Part shown: positions 1 to 5,717 of the stretch, piece after piece
How positions within the stretch are numbered: position 1 is the stretch's first letter
Layout of the letters: the number at the start of each line of letters is the position of its first letter
Assembly: GCA_015062635.1 (NCBI GenBank)
Contig: SUUF01000005.1
Span: 34,856-46,449, forward strand
DNA from: Coriobacteriaceae bacterium
Lineage (GTDB): Bacteria; Actinomycetota; Coriobacteriia; Coriobacteriales; Eggerthellaceae
DNA length: 11,594 nt
Direction: 5' to 3'
The notes under the pieces: model-generated
What the model saw: only the letters and a program-made list of their open reading frames with translations
Database searches by the model: none
Told to the model about the DNA's origin: nothing
Position numbers and translations under genes: made by a program

Positions 1-1
1 A

Positions 2-23
2 GGGCCGCTTTTGACAGCGGCCC
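2..23 (-). terminator. Hairpin after ddh, probable terminator
   Basis: A perfect 7-bp stem, GGGCCGC at 2-8 pairing with GCGGCCC at 17-23, encloses an 8-nt loop. It lies about 43 nt beyond the ddh stop codon on the minus strand. Any U-tract for minus-strand transcription would fall outside the window, so termination is inferred from position and GC-rich stem. No T-run follows on the plus side. Confidence 0.45.
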
Positions 24-65
24 AGCCATATCGAATCGTTTGTCGCAAACGGTAAATATTGAAAT

Positions 66-1046
66 TTACAGCATATGCGCGCGCAAATAGTCGCCATCGA
101 AGGGCGAAAGGTAGGCCGGCGCGATATCGAAGACGGTCTTCGCGCCCGTCGAGCCTTCGGCGGCCAACCGGGCGACGGCACGGGCGTAAGACACGAGCAC
201 CGACGAGGTGAAGTTGGGGTTGGAATCGAGCTTCAGCGAATACTCGATGACCGAGGTGTCGCCGCTGGCCATCTGGCCGCTGCGCAGCACGAAGCCGCCG
301 TGCGGCATGGCGGCATGGTCGCGGTCGAGCTCTTCCTGGCTGATGAAGTTCACGGTGACGTCATACTCGTCGAAGTAGTTCGGCATGGTCACGATCTGCT
401 CGCGGATGGCTTCGGGGTCGGCGCCTTCCTCGAGCACCACCCAGCACTCGCGGGTGTGCTTCTGACGCGTGGTGAGTTCGGGGTTCTGGCCGGAACGAGC
501 AGCCTCGAGCGCCTCGGGCACGGGGATGGTGTACTGCTTGGCGTCGGCCACGCCCGGGATGCGGCGCAGCGCGTCGGAATGACCCTGCGAGATGCCCTTG
601 CCCCAGAACGTGTAGTCCTTGCCTTCGGGGATGAAGCAGTTGCCGAACAGGCGGTTCAGGCTGAACAGGCCCGGGTCCCAGCCGCACGAGATGAGCGCGA
701 CGTTGTTGGCGCCCGTCGCCGCCGCGTTCACGTTTGCGAAATGCTCGGGAATGCGGGCGTGCGTGTCGAAGCTGTCGACCACGTTGTAGAGCGCGGCGTA
801 CTTCGGGGTCTGCTCGGGCAGGTCGGTGGCGCTGCCACCGCAGATGATGAGCACGTCGATGGGCTCGTTGCCGGTATCGAGGTCGGCGACCGTGCGCACC
901 GCAACGCCTTCGGTGGCGATCTTCACGGTTGCCGGGTCGCGCCGCGTGTACACCGCAGCCAGTTCCATGTCGTCGTTCTGCCTGATGGCAAGCTCAACGC
1001 CCTTGCCAAGGTTACCGTATCCCAAGATACCGATTCTCACCGTCAT
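66..1046 (-). CDS. ddh: meso-diaminopimelate dehydrogenase
   Basis: Predicted NADPH-dependent enzyme that converts L-tetrahydrodipicolinate and ammonia to meso-2,6-diaminopimelate in one step, feeding lysine and peptidoglycan synthesis in the cytoplasm. The 326-residue product matches the usual length of about 320. Residues 9-16 (GYGNLGKG) form the Rossmann dinucleotide loop. Family-typical blocks follow in order: CGWDPGLFSLNR at 121-132, WGKGISQGHSDALRR at 148-162, MPNYFDEYDV at 221-230, MPHGG at 247-251 and a C-terminal SLKLDSNPNFT at 270-280. The start at 1046 is preceded by AAAGGAG with 5-nt spacing; a longer frame to 1097 exists but lacks such a site. It appears monocistronic and divergent from the next gene. 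Possession of Ddh means the cell can bypass the succinylase or acetylase branch, as established for the enzyme family. Identity is nearly certain from the motif series. Confidence 0.95.
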   Translation of the reverse strand: MTVRIGILGYGNLGKGVELAIRQNDDMELAAVYTRRDPATVKIATEGVAVRTVADLDTGNEPIDVLIICGGSATDLPEQTPKYAALYNVVDSFDTHARIPEHFANVNAAATGANNVALISCGWDPGLFSLNRLFGNCFIPEGKDYTFWGKGISQGHSDALRRIPGVADAKQYTIPVPEALEAARSGQNPELTTRQKHTRECWVVLEEGADPEAIREQIVTMPNYFDEYDVTVNFISQEELDRDHAAMPHGGFVLRSGQMASGDTSVIEYSLKLDSNPNFTSSVLVSYARAVARLAAEGSTGAKTVFDIAPAYLSPFDGDYLRAHML

Positions 1047-1087
1047 GCGCGCTCCTTTGCCTCGCATCGTTTCGTAATGTGGTCGCC

Positions 1088-1096
1088 ATCGTATCA
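1088..1096 (-). promoter_or_regulatory. Possible extended -10 promoter of ddh
   Basis: On the minus strand TGA-TACGAT (extended -10 form) lies 41 nt upstream of the ddh start codon, with a weak TTCCGC 18 nt further upstream. Transcription would start near 1081, giving a leader of about 35 nt that contains the AAAGGAG site. The match is modest. Confidence 0.3.
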
Positions 1097-1196
1097 CCTC
1101 GAAGCGCCCATGCGGAATCGCTTTACCTAATGGAAACGCACGGCGGACGGGCGCGGCGGCGCGCCGCGACTTGCTCTTGGGCGGTTCGGCATTGTT

Positions 1197-1216
1197 GATA
1201 ATTCGTAACTAACGAA
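1197..1216 (+). promoter_or_regulatory. Possible -10 and small inverted repeat upstream of CmpB-type gene
   Basis: GATAAT at 1197-1202 is a good -10 hexamer for the plus-strand gene; the best -35 candidate, TTGCTC at 1171-1176, is 20 nt away and poor. Overlapping the presumed start of transcription is the inverted repeat TTCGT-AACTA-ACGAA at 1202-1216, which could be an operator. The rest of the 1047-1242 gap holds a GC-rich hairpin at 1152-1168 (6-bp stem) without a T-run and no other recognisable gene. Confidence 0.3.
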
Positions 1217-1242
1217 ATGGGGAAAGGAGTATTCTAGTCGCC

Positions 1243-2310
1243 ATGCGTTTCTTCGGGAGACATACCGCCGACTTGCCGATGGGGCGACGCGTGCTGAACG
1301 GGTTGCTCGTGCTGTCGGTGTATGTGGGAGTGGCCCAGGCCTTCGTCTATGGCGCCATTCAGCCCCTCTGGGAATTCGAGTCCATCTGGCGCGCGGTGTT
1401 CTATGTTGTGCTCATCACCGCCATCGCCACGTGTATCCTGATGCTCGTGAATCGCGACCGGCATGGCGATATCTACGGGGCTCGCATGATTGCCCGCGGC
1501 GTGGTGGTGATGCTCCTTGTGGCATTCGTGTTCGAGATGCTCTTCGTGGCCGACACCCCGCTTGCAACCGACTTCATATTCCAGTTCGTCTGCATCATCG
1601 CCTATCAGATGCGTAACGATCCGAACCTCGACCGGCATCACCCCAAGACCTATGGTTACCTCGGGTATATTCCGCTGAACTTCTTCAACCTGTTCTGGAT
1701 ATTCTTCATCACGAGCGTGGTGGGTTTGGCGGCCGAGGTGCTCGTGAGCTACGTCCTCGATGGCCGATGGGAATCGCGCGCGGGGCTCGTGTTCGGGCCG
1801 TTTTCGCCGATTTACGGCATGGGAGGCGTCCTGTTCACCGTTGTGCTGAACCTTATCCGCGAGCGGAATCCGCTGCTTCAATTCTTCATCGCGGGTATCG
1901 TCGGCGCTTCGTTCGAGTATTTCGCCGGGTGGTTTTGGGAAAGCTCGTTCGGCATCGTGGCATGGAGCTATTACCAACAACCGTTCAACGTGGGGCATAC
2001 CAGCTTGTTCATGGCCTGCGTGTGGGGGCTTGTCGGCGTCATCTGGATACGGTGGGCGCTGCCGGCTGTCATGCGCATCATCGACAAGATACCGATGCGG
2101 GTGCGTATTCCCCTTACGCTGGTGTGTGCGGTGTTCATTTTGGCCGATGCCGTGTTGACGGTGGTGGCAATGGACTGCTGGTACCTTCGCAAGTTGGGAG
2201 AGACGCCCGATACGCCATGGCAGTTGTTCTGCGCGGAATATTTCGACGATGCATTCATGGAGCAGCGGTTCGAGACGATGTCGATGTGGACATCTCTTGC
2301 GTTGCGGTAG
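1243..2310 (+). CDS. CmpB-type multi-pass membrane protein (putative ABC transporter permease)
   Basis: A 355-residue integral membrane protein with about eight or nine hydrophobic segments, roughly at 18-38, 50-69, 84-103, 109-122, 149-171, 188-205, 212-230, 253-272 and 289-310. The C-terminal half carries the signature of the family often labelled putative ABC-transporter type IV or CmpB: GPFSPIYGMGG at 185-195, then FEYFAGWFWESSFG at 224-237 and a WSY motif. The transport label is historical. No ATP-binding subunit lies nearby, so substrate and even transporter function are unknown. The start ATG follows GGAAAGGAG with a rather long spacing of 13 nt; no better in-frame start is visible. 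It is divergent from ddh and separated from the exonuclease by about 150 nt with a hairpin, so it is probably transcribed alone. Family assignment is firm, function is not. Confidence 0.75.
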   Translation: MRFFGRHTADLPMGRRVLNGLLVLSVYVGVAQAFVYGAIQPLWEFESIWRAVFYVVLITAIATCILMLVNRDRHGDIYGARMIARGVVVMLLVAFVFEMLFVADTPLATDFIFQFVCIIAYQMRNDPNLDRHHPKTYGYLGYIPLNFFNLFWIFFITSVVGLAAEVLVSYVLDGRWESRAGLVFGPFSPIYGMGGVLFTVVLNLIRERNPLLQFFIAGIVGASFEYFAGWFWESSFGIVAWSYYQQPFNVGHTSLFMACVWGLVGVIWIRWALPAVMRIIDKIPMRVRIPLTLVCAVFILADAVLTVVAMDCWYLRKLGETPDTPWQLFCAEYFDDAFMEQRFETMSMWTSLALR

Positions 2311-2374
2311 CGCGGAACGCCCGCGGTTCTGGTTTGGAGAATCGCGGAGGTGCTGCGTATCGGGGCCCGGGCTT

Positions 2375-2383
2375 TGGTACTAT
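2375..2383 (+). promoter_or_regulatory. Possible extended -10 promoter for exonuclease gene
   Basis: TGG-TACTAT at 2375-2383 has the TGN extension and a 4-of-6 -10 hexamer. It would start transcription near 2390 and place the hairpin at 2411-2436 in the leader of the downstream gene. No good -35 is visible, as is common for extended -10 promoters. Confidence 0.3.
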
Positions 2384-2410
2384 GTCGGGGAAACAAATGC
2401 TGCTTAAACG

Positions 2411-2436
2411 AAACGGGTCCCGATGAGGGCCCGTTT
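2411..2436 (+). terminator. Hairpin between permease-like gene and exonuclease gene
   Basis: AAACGGGTCC pairs with GGGCCCGTTT (10 bp including one G-U) around a 6-nt loop. The right arm ends in TTT but no longer T-run follows. It probably ends transcription of the membrane protein gene; the alternative is a leader structure of the exonuclease gene, whose SD begins 10 nt later. The 2311-2459 gap holds nothing else recognisable. Confidence 0.45.
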
Positions 2437-2459
2437 GCTGTGCGATGAGGAGTGTGACG

Positions 2460-3422
2460 ATGAAACTGGATGAAGCCATCGAGCATGCGAGCATGATGTT
2501 CATACCGGAATTCCTGTTCGGCATGGGCGATTCGGTGCTTATGGGAGAGCGGGCGAACAACGAGGAGGCCATCAAGCTGATGGTCGACGCCTTCATGGTC
2601 GATGAGCGCCCGAAATATGGGTTCGACCTGGTGCTCGACTTGGCGGACCGCAACCGCGAGCTGTGCGACGAGATGGCCCCCGAGGGCAGCCGCGAGAGCC
2701 GCAGCCAGAACCTGCCGCGCAACCTTTCCGATGAGGATACCTATCGGGCTATCGCGAAGCTGCAGCACAAGAAGGTCGAGACCGTGGCGAAAGCCGCGGG
2801 GCCCAACGTCGACCGTGGCGTGCTGTGGGCGGGCAAGGCCTATCGCGGCACCGTGCTCGGCATCGACATCGAGACCACGTCGACGAGCCCCGATCGCGGA
2901 CGCATCATCAACGTGGGCTGGGAGCTGATGGACCTCTCGTTGGGGGCCGAGCCGCATGATGCCGGCGTGGCGTTCTGCGGTTTGCCCGACGCGTATGCCG
3001 AGCGTGGGGTCCCGCTGTCCGAGATTCACCACATCACCTGGGACATGATTGCAAACGAGAAGGAATTCCGCCAGAACGACGAGCTCCAGGCCGTGCTGCT
3101 CGACTTGCTCACGTCGTACCCGTTCATGGCGCATAACGCCGCCTTCGAGGACGCCTGGTTCATGCTGAACTTGAAGGGCTATGCCGAGGCGCGCAAGGCG
3201 GGCAAAATCGTGCCGATCGACACGCGCGAGATGTGCCGTGCGCTCGACCCCGAGGTGCGCCGCATGTCGTGGGACCAACACCCCGCGACGCTCGAGAACT
3301 GGGCGCGCCGCCGTGGCACCCTCGCCGCCGATGCCGACGAGCGCCACCTGGGATTGGAAGACACCGACCTGATGCTTCGCACCGTGCTCGCCGAACTGAA
3401 AGAGCGCGAGCTGCTGAAATAG
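2460..3422 (+). CDS. DEDDh-family 3'-5' exonuclease (DnaQ-like)
   Basis: A 320-residue protein with a C-terminal DnaQ-like exonuclease fold, expected to remove nucleotides from 3' ends by two-metal catalysis. Exo I is GIDIETTS (D136, E138). Exo II is the block FMAHNAAFEDAWF around 222-234. Exo III is H296-LGLE-D301, the H-x4-D spacing of the DEDDh class. In the canonical HNxxFD pattern the acidic position falls on E230, with D231 next to it, a small deviation. Residues 1-125 precede the nuclease domain and match nothing I recognise; they are mostly helical-looking and acidic. The start at 2460 is chosen because GAGGAG ends 7 nt upstream; an ATG at 2445 overlaps that site. No helicase or polymerase neighbour is present, so this is not the replicative epsilon subunit by context; repair or RNA processing are both possible. 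Confidence 0.8.
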   Translation: MKLDEAIEHASMMFIPEFLFGMGDSVLMGERANNEEAIKLMVDAFMVDERPKYGFDLVLDLADRNRELCDEMAPEGSRESRSQNLPRNLSDEDTYRAIAKLQHKKVETVAKAAGPNVDRGVLWAGKAYRGTVLGIDIETTSTSPDRGRIINVGWELMDLSLGAEPHDAGVAFCGLPDAYAERGVPLSEIHHITWDMIANEKEFRQNDELQAVLLDLLTSYPFMAHNAAFEDAWFMLNLKGYAEARKAGKIVPIDTREMCRALDPEVRRMSWDQHPATLENWARRRGTLAADADERHLGLEDTDLMLRTVLAELKERELLK

Positions 3423-3435
3423 CCGGCAAGATGAA

Positions 3436-3468
3436 GAGGGGGCGCCCAATGGACGCCCCCTCATGTTT
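3436..3468. terminator. Bidirectional terminator between convergent genes
   Basis: GAGGGGGCG at 3436-3444 pairs with CGCCCCCTC at 3454-3462, a 9-bp very GC-rich stem with a 9-nt loop, followed by ATGTTTAT on the plus side and TTCATCTTG on the minus side. It lies 14 nt after the exonuclease stop and 17 nt beyond the stop of the convergent small gene, so it can serve both. Confidence 0.75.
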
Positions 3469-3484
3469 ATACCGATTCGATCCG

Positions 3485-3886
3485 CTATGCGTTGACGAGC
3501 TTCTCAATCGCCAGGCGGATGTATTCCGAGCGCGACACGCCGTCGGTCTTGGCAGCGGCGTCGGCGGCTTCAACCAGGCTGACGGGCATCTTGATGGAGA
3601 CGGTCTTGAGCGCCTCTCCTTCGACGGGGGCGTAGGCTTGCTTCTTCGCGGGTGCCTTCCGGCGCGTACGCCGTGCCGGCGTCTTCGTGGGAGCGGTCTT
3701 CTCGGGAACGGGTTTAGGCGCAGGTTCGGGTGCAGGCGCAGACACGGGTACCGCTTGCTCTTCGACGATGCGTTCCGCTATCGGCTCCTCGACGGCAACA
3801 GCCTTCTTCGCCTTCTTTTTCGCGGTTTGCTTCTCGGCCTTCTTCAGGGCCTTTTTCTCGTCTTTCTTCTTGTCCTTCTTGCTCAC
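3485..3886 (-). CDS. Ribbon-helix-helix protein with lysine-rich histone-like tail
   Basis: Predicted 133-residue DNA-binding protein. Residues 1-28 are almost a run of Lys/Ala/Glu, residues 45-82 are Pro/Ala-rich and end in an Arg/Lys cluster (ARRTRRKAPAKK at 71-82), and residues 94-131 look like an RHH domain: strand KTVSIKMP, helix VSLVEAADAAA, turn near G116, helix SRSEYIRLAIEKLV. RHH proteins bind DNA as dimers through the paired strands; the tail resembles histone H1-like tails of some bacteria. The start is GTG at 3886: AGGAGG lies 5 nt upstream, whereas the longer frame begins at a TTG upstream of that site. No toxin partner is adjacent, so a regulator or nucleoid-associated role is more likely than an antitoxin. 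The specific function is inference. Confidence 0.7.
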   Translation of the reverse strand: MSKKDKKKDEKKALKKAEKQTAKKKAKKAVAVEEPIAERIVEEQAVPVSAPAPEPAPKPVPEKTAPTKTPARRTRRKAPAKKQAYAPVEGEALKTVSIKMPVSLVEAADAAAKTDGVSRSEYIRLAIEKLVNA

Positions 3887-3921
3887 CGGGTCCTCCTGCA
3901 ATTGCGTGACACATGGGTATG

Positions 3922-3963
3922 ATGCCCGATATTACCACCAATAGCTGGGGGAATACCGGGCAT
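3922..3963 (-). terminator. Imperfect hairpin after the pyrE operon
   Basis: ATGCCCG at 3922-3928 pairs with CGGGCAT at 3957-3963, and after one mismatch TATT pairs with AATA, so the stem is long but interrupted. It lies 15 nt after the stop of the 93-residue gene. There is no clear U-tract, so termination is plausible rather than shown. It also lies in the presumed promoter region of the RHH gene. Confidence 0.35.
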
Positions 3964-3977
3964 TGTCGCGGTTATCG

Positions 3978-4259
3978 CTAGAGCGTGCCGCGTTCGACCG
4001 TTCGACGGCGGCGTGTTTTCTTCGGTTCGCGGAAATCGAGCCCCAGTTGCACCGGCGCATCGGCCTCCGCCGCCTTGGCACGTTCGACATGCGTGATGCT
4101 CCAGGCCACGGCCTCGTTGCCGAACAGGTCGAGCATCTTGTAGCGCGCATCCTGCTCGTTGGCCTTGCTGTTCAGCGGATGCTTCGACTCGAACGTGAAC
4201 TGCCCGCTTTGCGGGTTCGCGTTTCGGGGGCTTTGGTATGTCGCGCGGAAAACGCCCAC
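3978..4259 (-). CDS. Unrecognised 93-residue protein coupled to pyrE
   Basis: A small soluble protein whose family I do not recognise. Its middle contains the distinctive stretch SKANEQDARYKMLDLFG (about residues 31-47) and AVAWSITHVER after it; the C-terminal 15 residues are very basic (KKTRRRR). No membrane segment or signal peptide is seen. The start is GTG at 4259, only 3 nt after the pyrE stop; the GAAGGAA site for it lies inside the last pyrE codons, with about 6 nt spacing, so translation is probably coupled. Codon choice is GC-rich like its neighbours, which supports real coding. Co-transcription suggests a link with nucleotide or nucleic-acid metabolism, but this is inference from position only. 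Confidence 0.7.
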   Translation of the reverse strand: MGVFRATYQSPRNANPQSGQFTFESKHPLNSKANEQDARYKMLDLFGNEAVAWSITHVERAKAAEADAPVQLGLDFREPKKTRRRRTVERGTL

Positions 4260-4262
4260 GGG

Positions 4263-4943
4263 CTATTCCTTCGCGCCGTACTGCTCGTAATACGCGTCGA
4301 TAGCGGCCTTCAGCGCGTCGTCGATGATCACGCGCCCGCCGCGTTCCTGGTTGTACAGGTATTCCGTCACCTCGGCCATGCTCACGATGGCGGCGGTGGG
4401 GAAGCCGTACAGGTCACGCACCTCGTCGAGCGCGCACTTGCTGCCGCCCTTGCCCACTTCCATGCGGTTGAGCGACACCATCAGGCCCTTCACCTCGATG
4501 TTCGCCTGTGCGGTGATGATGGGGAAGGTTTCCTCGATGGACTTGCCCGAGGTCGTGACGTCTTCGACGATGATCACGCGGTCGCCATCCTGCAGCTTGC
4601 TGCCCAGCAGGATGCCCGTGTCGCCGTGATCCTTTACTTCCTTGCGGTTGCTGCAATAGCGCACCTGCTTGCCATAGAGCTCGCTGTAGGCGATGGCGGT
4701 AATCACGCTCAGCGGGATGCCCTTGTAGGCCGGCCCGAACACGACGTCGAAATCGTCGCCGAAGTTCTCGTGGATGGCTTTCGCGTAATACTCGCCGAGG
4801 CGCTTGAGCTGGCTGCCGGTCACGTAGGCGCCGGCGTTCATGAAGAAGGGAGACTTACGGCCGCTCTTCAGGGTGAATTCCCCAAACTTCAAAACGTCGC
4901 TTTCCACCATGAAGTCGATGAATTCCTGCTTGTAAGCTTCCAT
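4263..4943 (-). CDS. pyrE: Orotate phosphoribosyltransferase
   Basis: Catalyses transfer of the phosphoribosyl group from PRPP to orotate, giving OMP, in de novo pyrimidine synthesis. The 226-residue product has the PRPP-binding motif VIIVEDVTTSGKS at 123-135, the orotate-side LKSGRKSPFFMN at 25-36 and the flexible catalytic loop region around SNRKEVKDHGDTG (98-110). The length is slightly above the 213 of E. coli PyrE and typical of the longer form. Of two nearby ATGs, the one at 4943 is preferred because AAAGGG lies 6 nt upstream; the ATG at 4949 directly abuts that site. It is the first gene of a two-gene operon with the 93-residue protein; no other pyr genes are in the window. A short palindrome upstream may be regulatory. 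Confidence 0.95.
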   Translation of the reverse strand: MEAYKQEFIDFMVESDVLKFGEFTLKSGRKSPFFMNAGAYVTGSQLKRLGEYYAKAIHENFGDDFDVVFGPAYKGIPLSVITAIAYSELYGKQVRYCSNRKEVKDHGDTGILLGSKLQDGDRVIIVEDVTTSGKSIEETFPIITAQANIEVKGLMVSLNRMEVGKGGSKCALDEVRDLYGFPTAAIVSMAEVTEYLYNQERGGRVIIDDALKAAIDAYYEQYGAKE

Positions 4944-4981
4944 GGGCATCCCTTTCGTCTTTGTGTCGAGTGCAGCGGGGC

Positions 4982-4996
4982 TATTGTCTCACAATA
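4982..4996. promoter_or_regulatory. Palindrome upstream of pyrE
   Basis: TATTGT-CTC-ACAATA is a perfect 6-3-6 inverted repeat 39 nt upstream of the pyrE start, in an otherwise plain leader. Position fits an operator or promoter element, but no clear -35/-10 pair can be set around it. Nothing else is recognisable between 4950 and 5025. Confidence 0.3.
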
Positions 4997-5079
4997 CGTT
5001 TGGCTCGTGAGAGTTTATCGCCTGAACGTCTTCGCGGCCAGTTGCGAGGTTTCTTGCCCGATGGCGCAACCGGCATCTC

Positions 5080-5355
5080 ATGGCAGAGCAGGCGGTGAAA
5101 CTCGCCCTGGAAATGTGCGGCGGTTATGCCATAGATGTGCATGACGAGGAAATGGGTTTTTGCAAACGGCCGCCTTTAACGAGCGTGTCGAAACTGGAGG
5201 CGTATGCCAACAGGCTTCATAAGCGGCATGGAGCGTTTGATGAAGTTCGATTTGACTGCAAGCATATGGCCAGCATACGGCAGAGGACAACCAAGGGTCG
5301 TGCTGGGAAACAGCGAGAATATGAGCATATTGGATACACCAGAAATATAGTATGA
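5080..5355 (+). CDS. Unrecognised 91-residue ORF, possibly a gene fragment
   Basis: An open frame of 91 codons; the same frame stays open back to 5026 without another start codon. No Shine-Dalgarno site precedes the ATG. The product has a GGYAIDVHDEEMGF block near residues 14-27, an RPPLTSVSKLEAYANRLHKRHG block near 30-51 and a basic end. I do not recognise the family. Its third-position GC is only about half, and AGG/AGA arginine codons appear, unlike the neighbouring genes, which suggests transfer from elsewhere or decay. Its TGA stop overlaps a possible ATG of the next gene (ATGA at 5352-5355), which would fit translational coupling if it is truly expressed. Best read as a foreign remnant or a small accessory gene with an unclear start. 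Confidence 0.4.
   Translation: MAEQAVKLALEMCGGYAIDVHDEEMGFCKRPPLTSVSKLEAYANRLHKRHGAFDEVRFDCKHMASIRQRTTKGRAGKQREYEHIGYTRNIV
5318..5331. promoter_or_regulatory. Palindrome upstream of HTH-Fic pair
   Basis: AATATG-AG-CATATT is a perfect 14-bp inverted repeat centred about 54 nt upstream of the predicted transcription start of the HTH gene, inside the end of the preceding ORF. It is a candidate operator for the HTH protein. It does not match the known E. coli HipB site. Confidence 0.25.
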
Positions 5356-5363
5356 GCGAAAAG

Positions 5364-5372
5364 TGCTATCAT
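5364..5372 (+). promoter_or_regulatory. Extended -10 promoter placing the start of transcription at the HTH start codon
   Basis: TGC-TATCAT at 5364-5372 is a TGN-extended -10 with five of six matches. A usual 6-nt gap puts the first transcribed base at 5379, which is the A of the preferred ATG, so the message would be leaderless. No SD is present before that ATG, and no convincing -35 is seen. Confidence 0.45.
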
Positions 5373-5378
5373 CATCGC

Positions 5379-5711
5379 ATGGTCGAATACACATACATAT
5401 CATTGCCCGAGGACTTGGGGCGGGCTGTGCGTGCCGCGCGGAAGGACCGGGGCCTCACCCAAACGGAGCTCGCGCGTCGAAGCGGTTGTTCCCAGCGCTT
5501 CGTTTCGGAATTAGAGCGTGGGAAACCGGGTGCCGAGCTGGGGAAAGCGCTGCAGCTCATCAGCGCACTCGGGCTTGCCGTCCAGCTCACCAGCACACGC
5601 ACGGTAGAGCAAAACCGTCGGGAGGTCTCGGAGACAATCGCGCGCATCGAGGCCTCGACCTGCGCTGCAACGCCGCCGCGCAAGAAGCTTGTCGATTTCC
5701 TTGGGGAGTGA
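5379..5711 (+). CDS. HipB-like XRE-family helix-turn-helix protein (antitoxin/repressor)
   Basis: A 110-residue protein with an XRE-type helix-turn-helix at about 13-70: LGRAVRAARKDRGLTQ, then ELARRSGCSQRFVSELERGK, then ALQLISALGLAVQL. This arrangement and the strand after the domain resemble HipB and the Y4mF-type antitoxins, which repress their own operon and usually partner a HipA kinase. Here the next gene, 6 nt away, encodes a Fic protein instead, so the pair probably forms a toxin-antitoxin-like module with autoregulation. The start at 5379 is preferred because residues from there fit the family and a leaderless promoter points to it; an in-frame ATG at 5352 would add nine residues and overlap the upstream stop codon. 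A palindrome at 5318-5331 could be its binding site. Confidence 0.75.
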   Translation: MVEYTYISLPEDLGRAVRAARKDRGLTQTELARRSGCSQRFVSELERGKPGAELGKALQLISALGLAVQLTSTRTVEQNRREVSETIARIEASTCAATPPRKKLVDFLGE

Positions 5712-5717
5712 CCCCGC

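Noticed and set aside
75..1130. Long plus-strand frame (351 codons) opposite ddh
   Set aside because: It is antisense to an unmistakable ddh gene and its translation is a mirror of GC-rich codons rich in Arg, Gly, Val and His; no SD or recognisable domain.
1152..1168. GC hairpin upstream of the CmpB-type gene as a terminator
   Set aside because: The 6-bp stem has no T-run on either strand and lies between divergent genes, where no terminator is needed.
1971..3464. Minus-strand frame of 497 codons across the end of the membrane protein gene and the exonuclease gene
   Set aside because: Antisense to two well-supported genes and crosses their hairpin; no motif in the translation. Typical long shadow frame in high-GC DNA.
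3963..5144. Plus-strand frame of 393 codons opposite pyrE
   Set aside because: Antisense to pyrE and its coupled partner, with no recognisable domain.
5300..5378. Known HipB operator (TATCC-N8-GGATA)
   Set aside because: Only one isolated GGATA half is present, at 5332-5336, with no TATCC at the required spacing.
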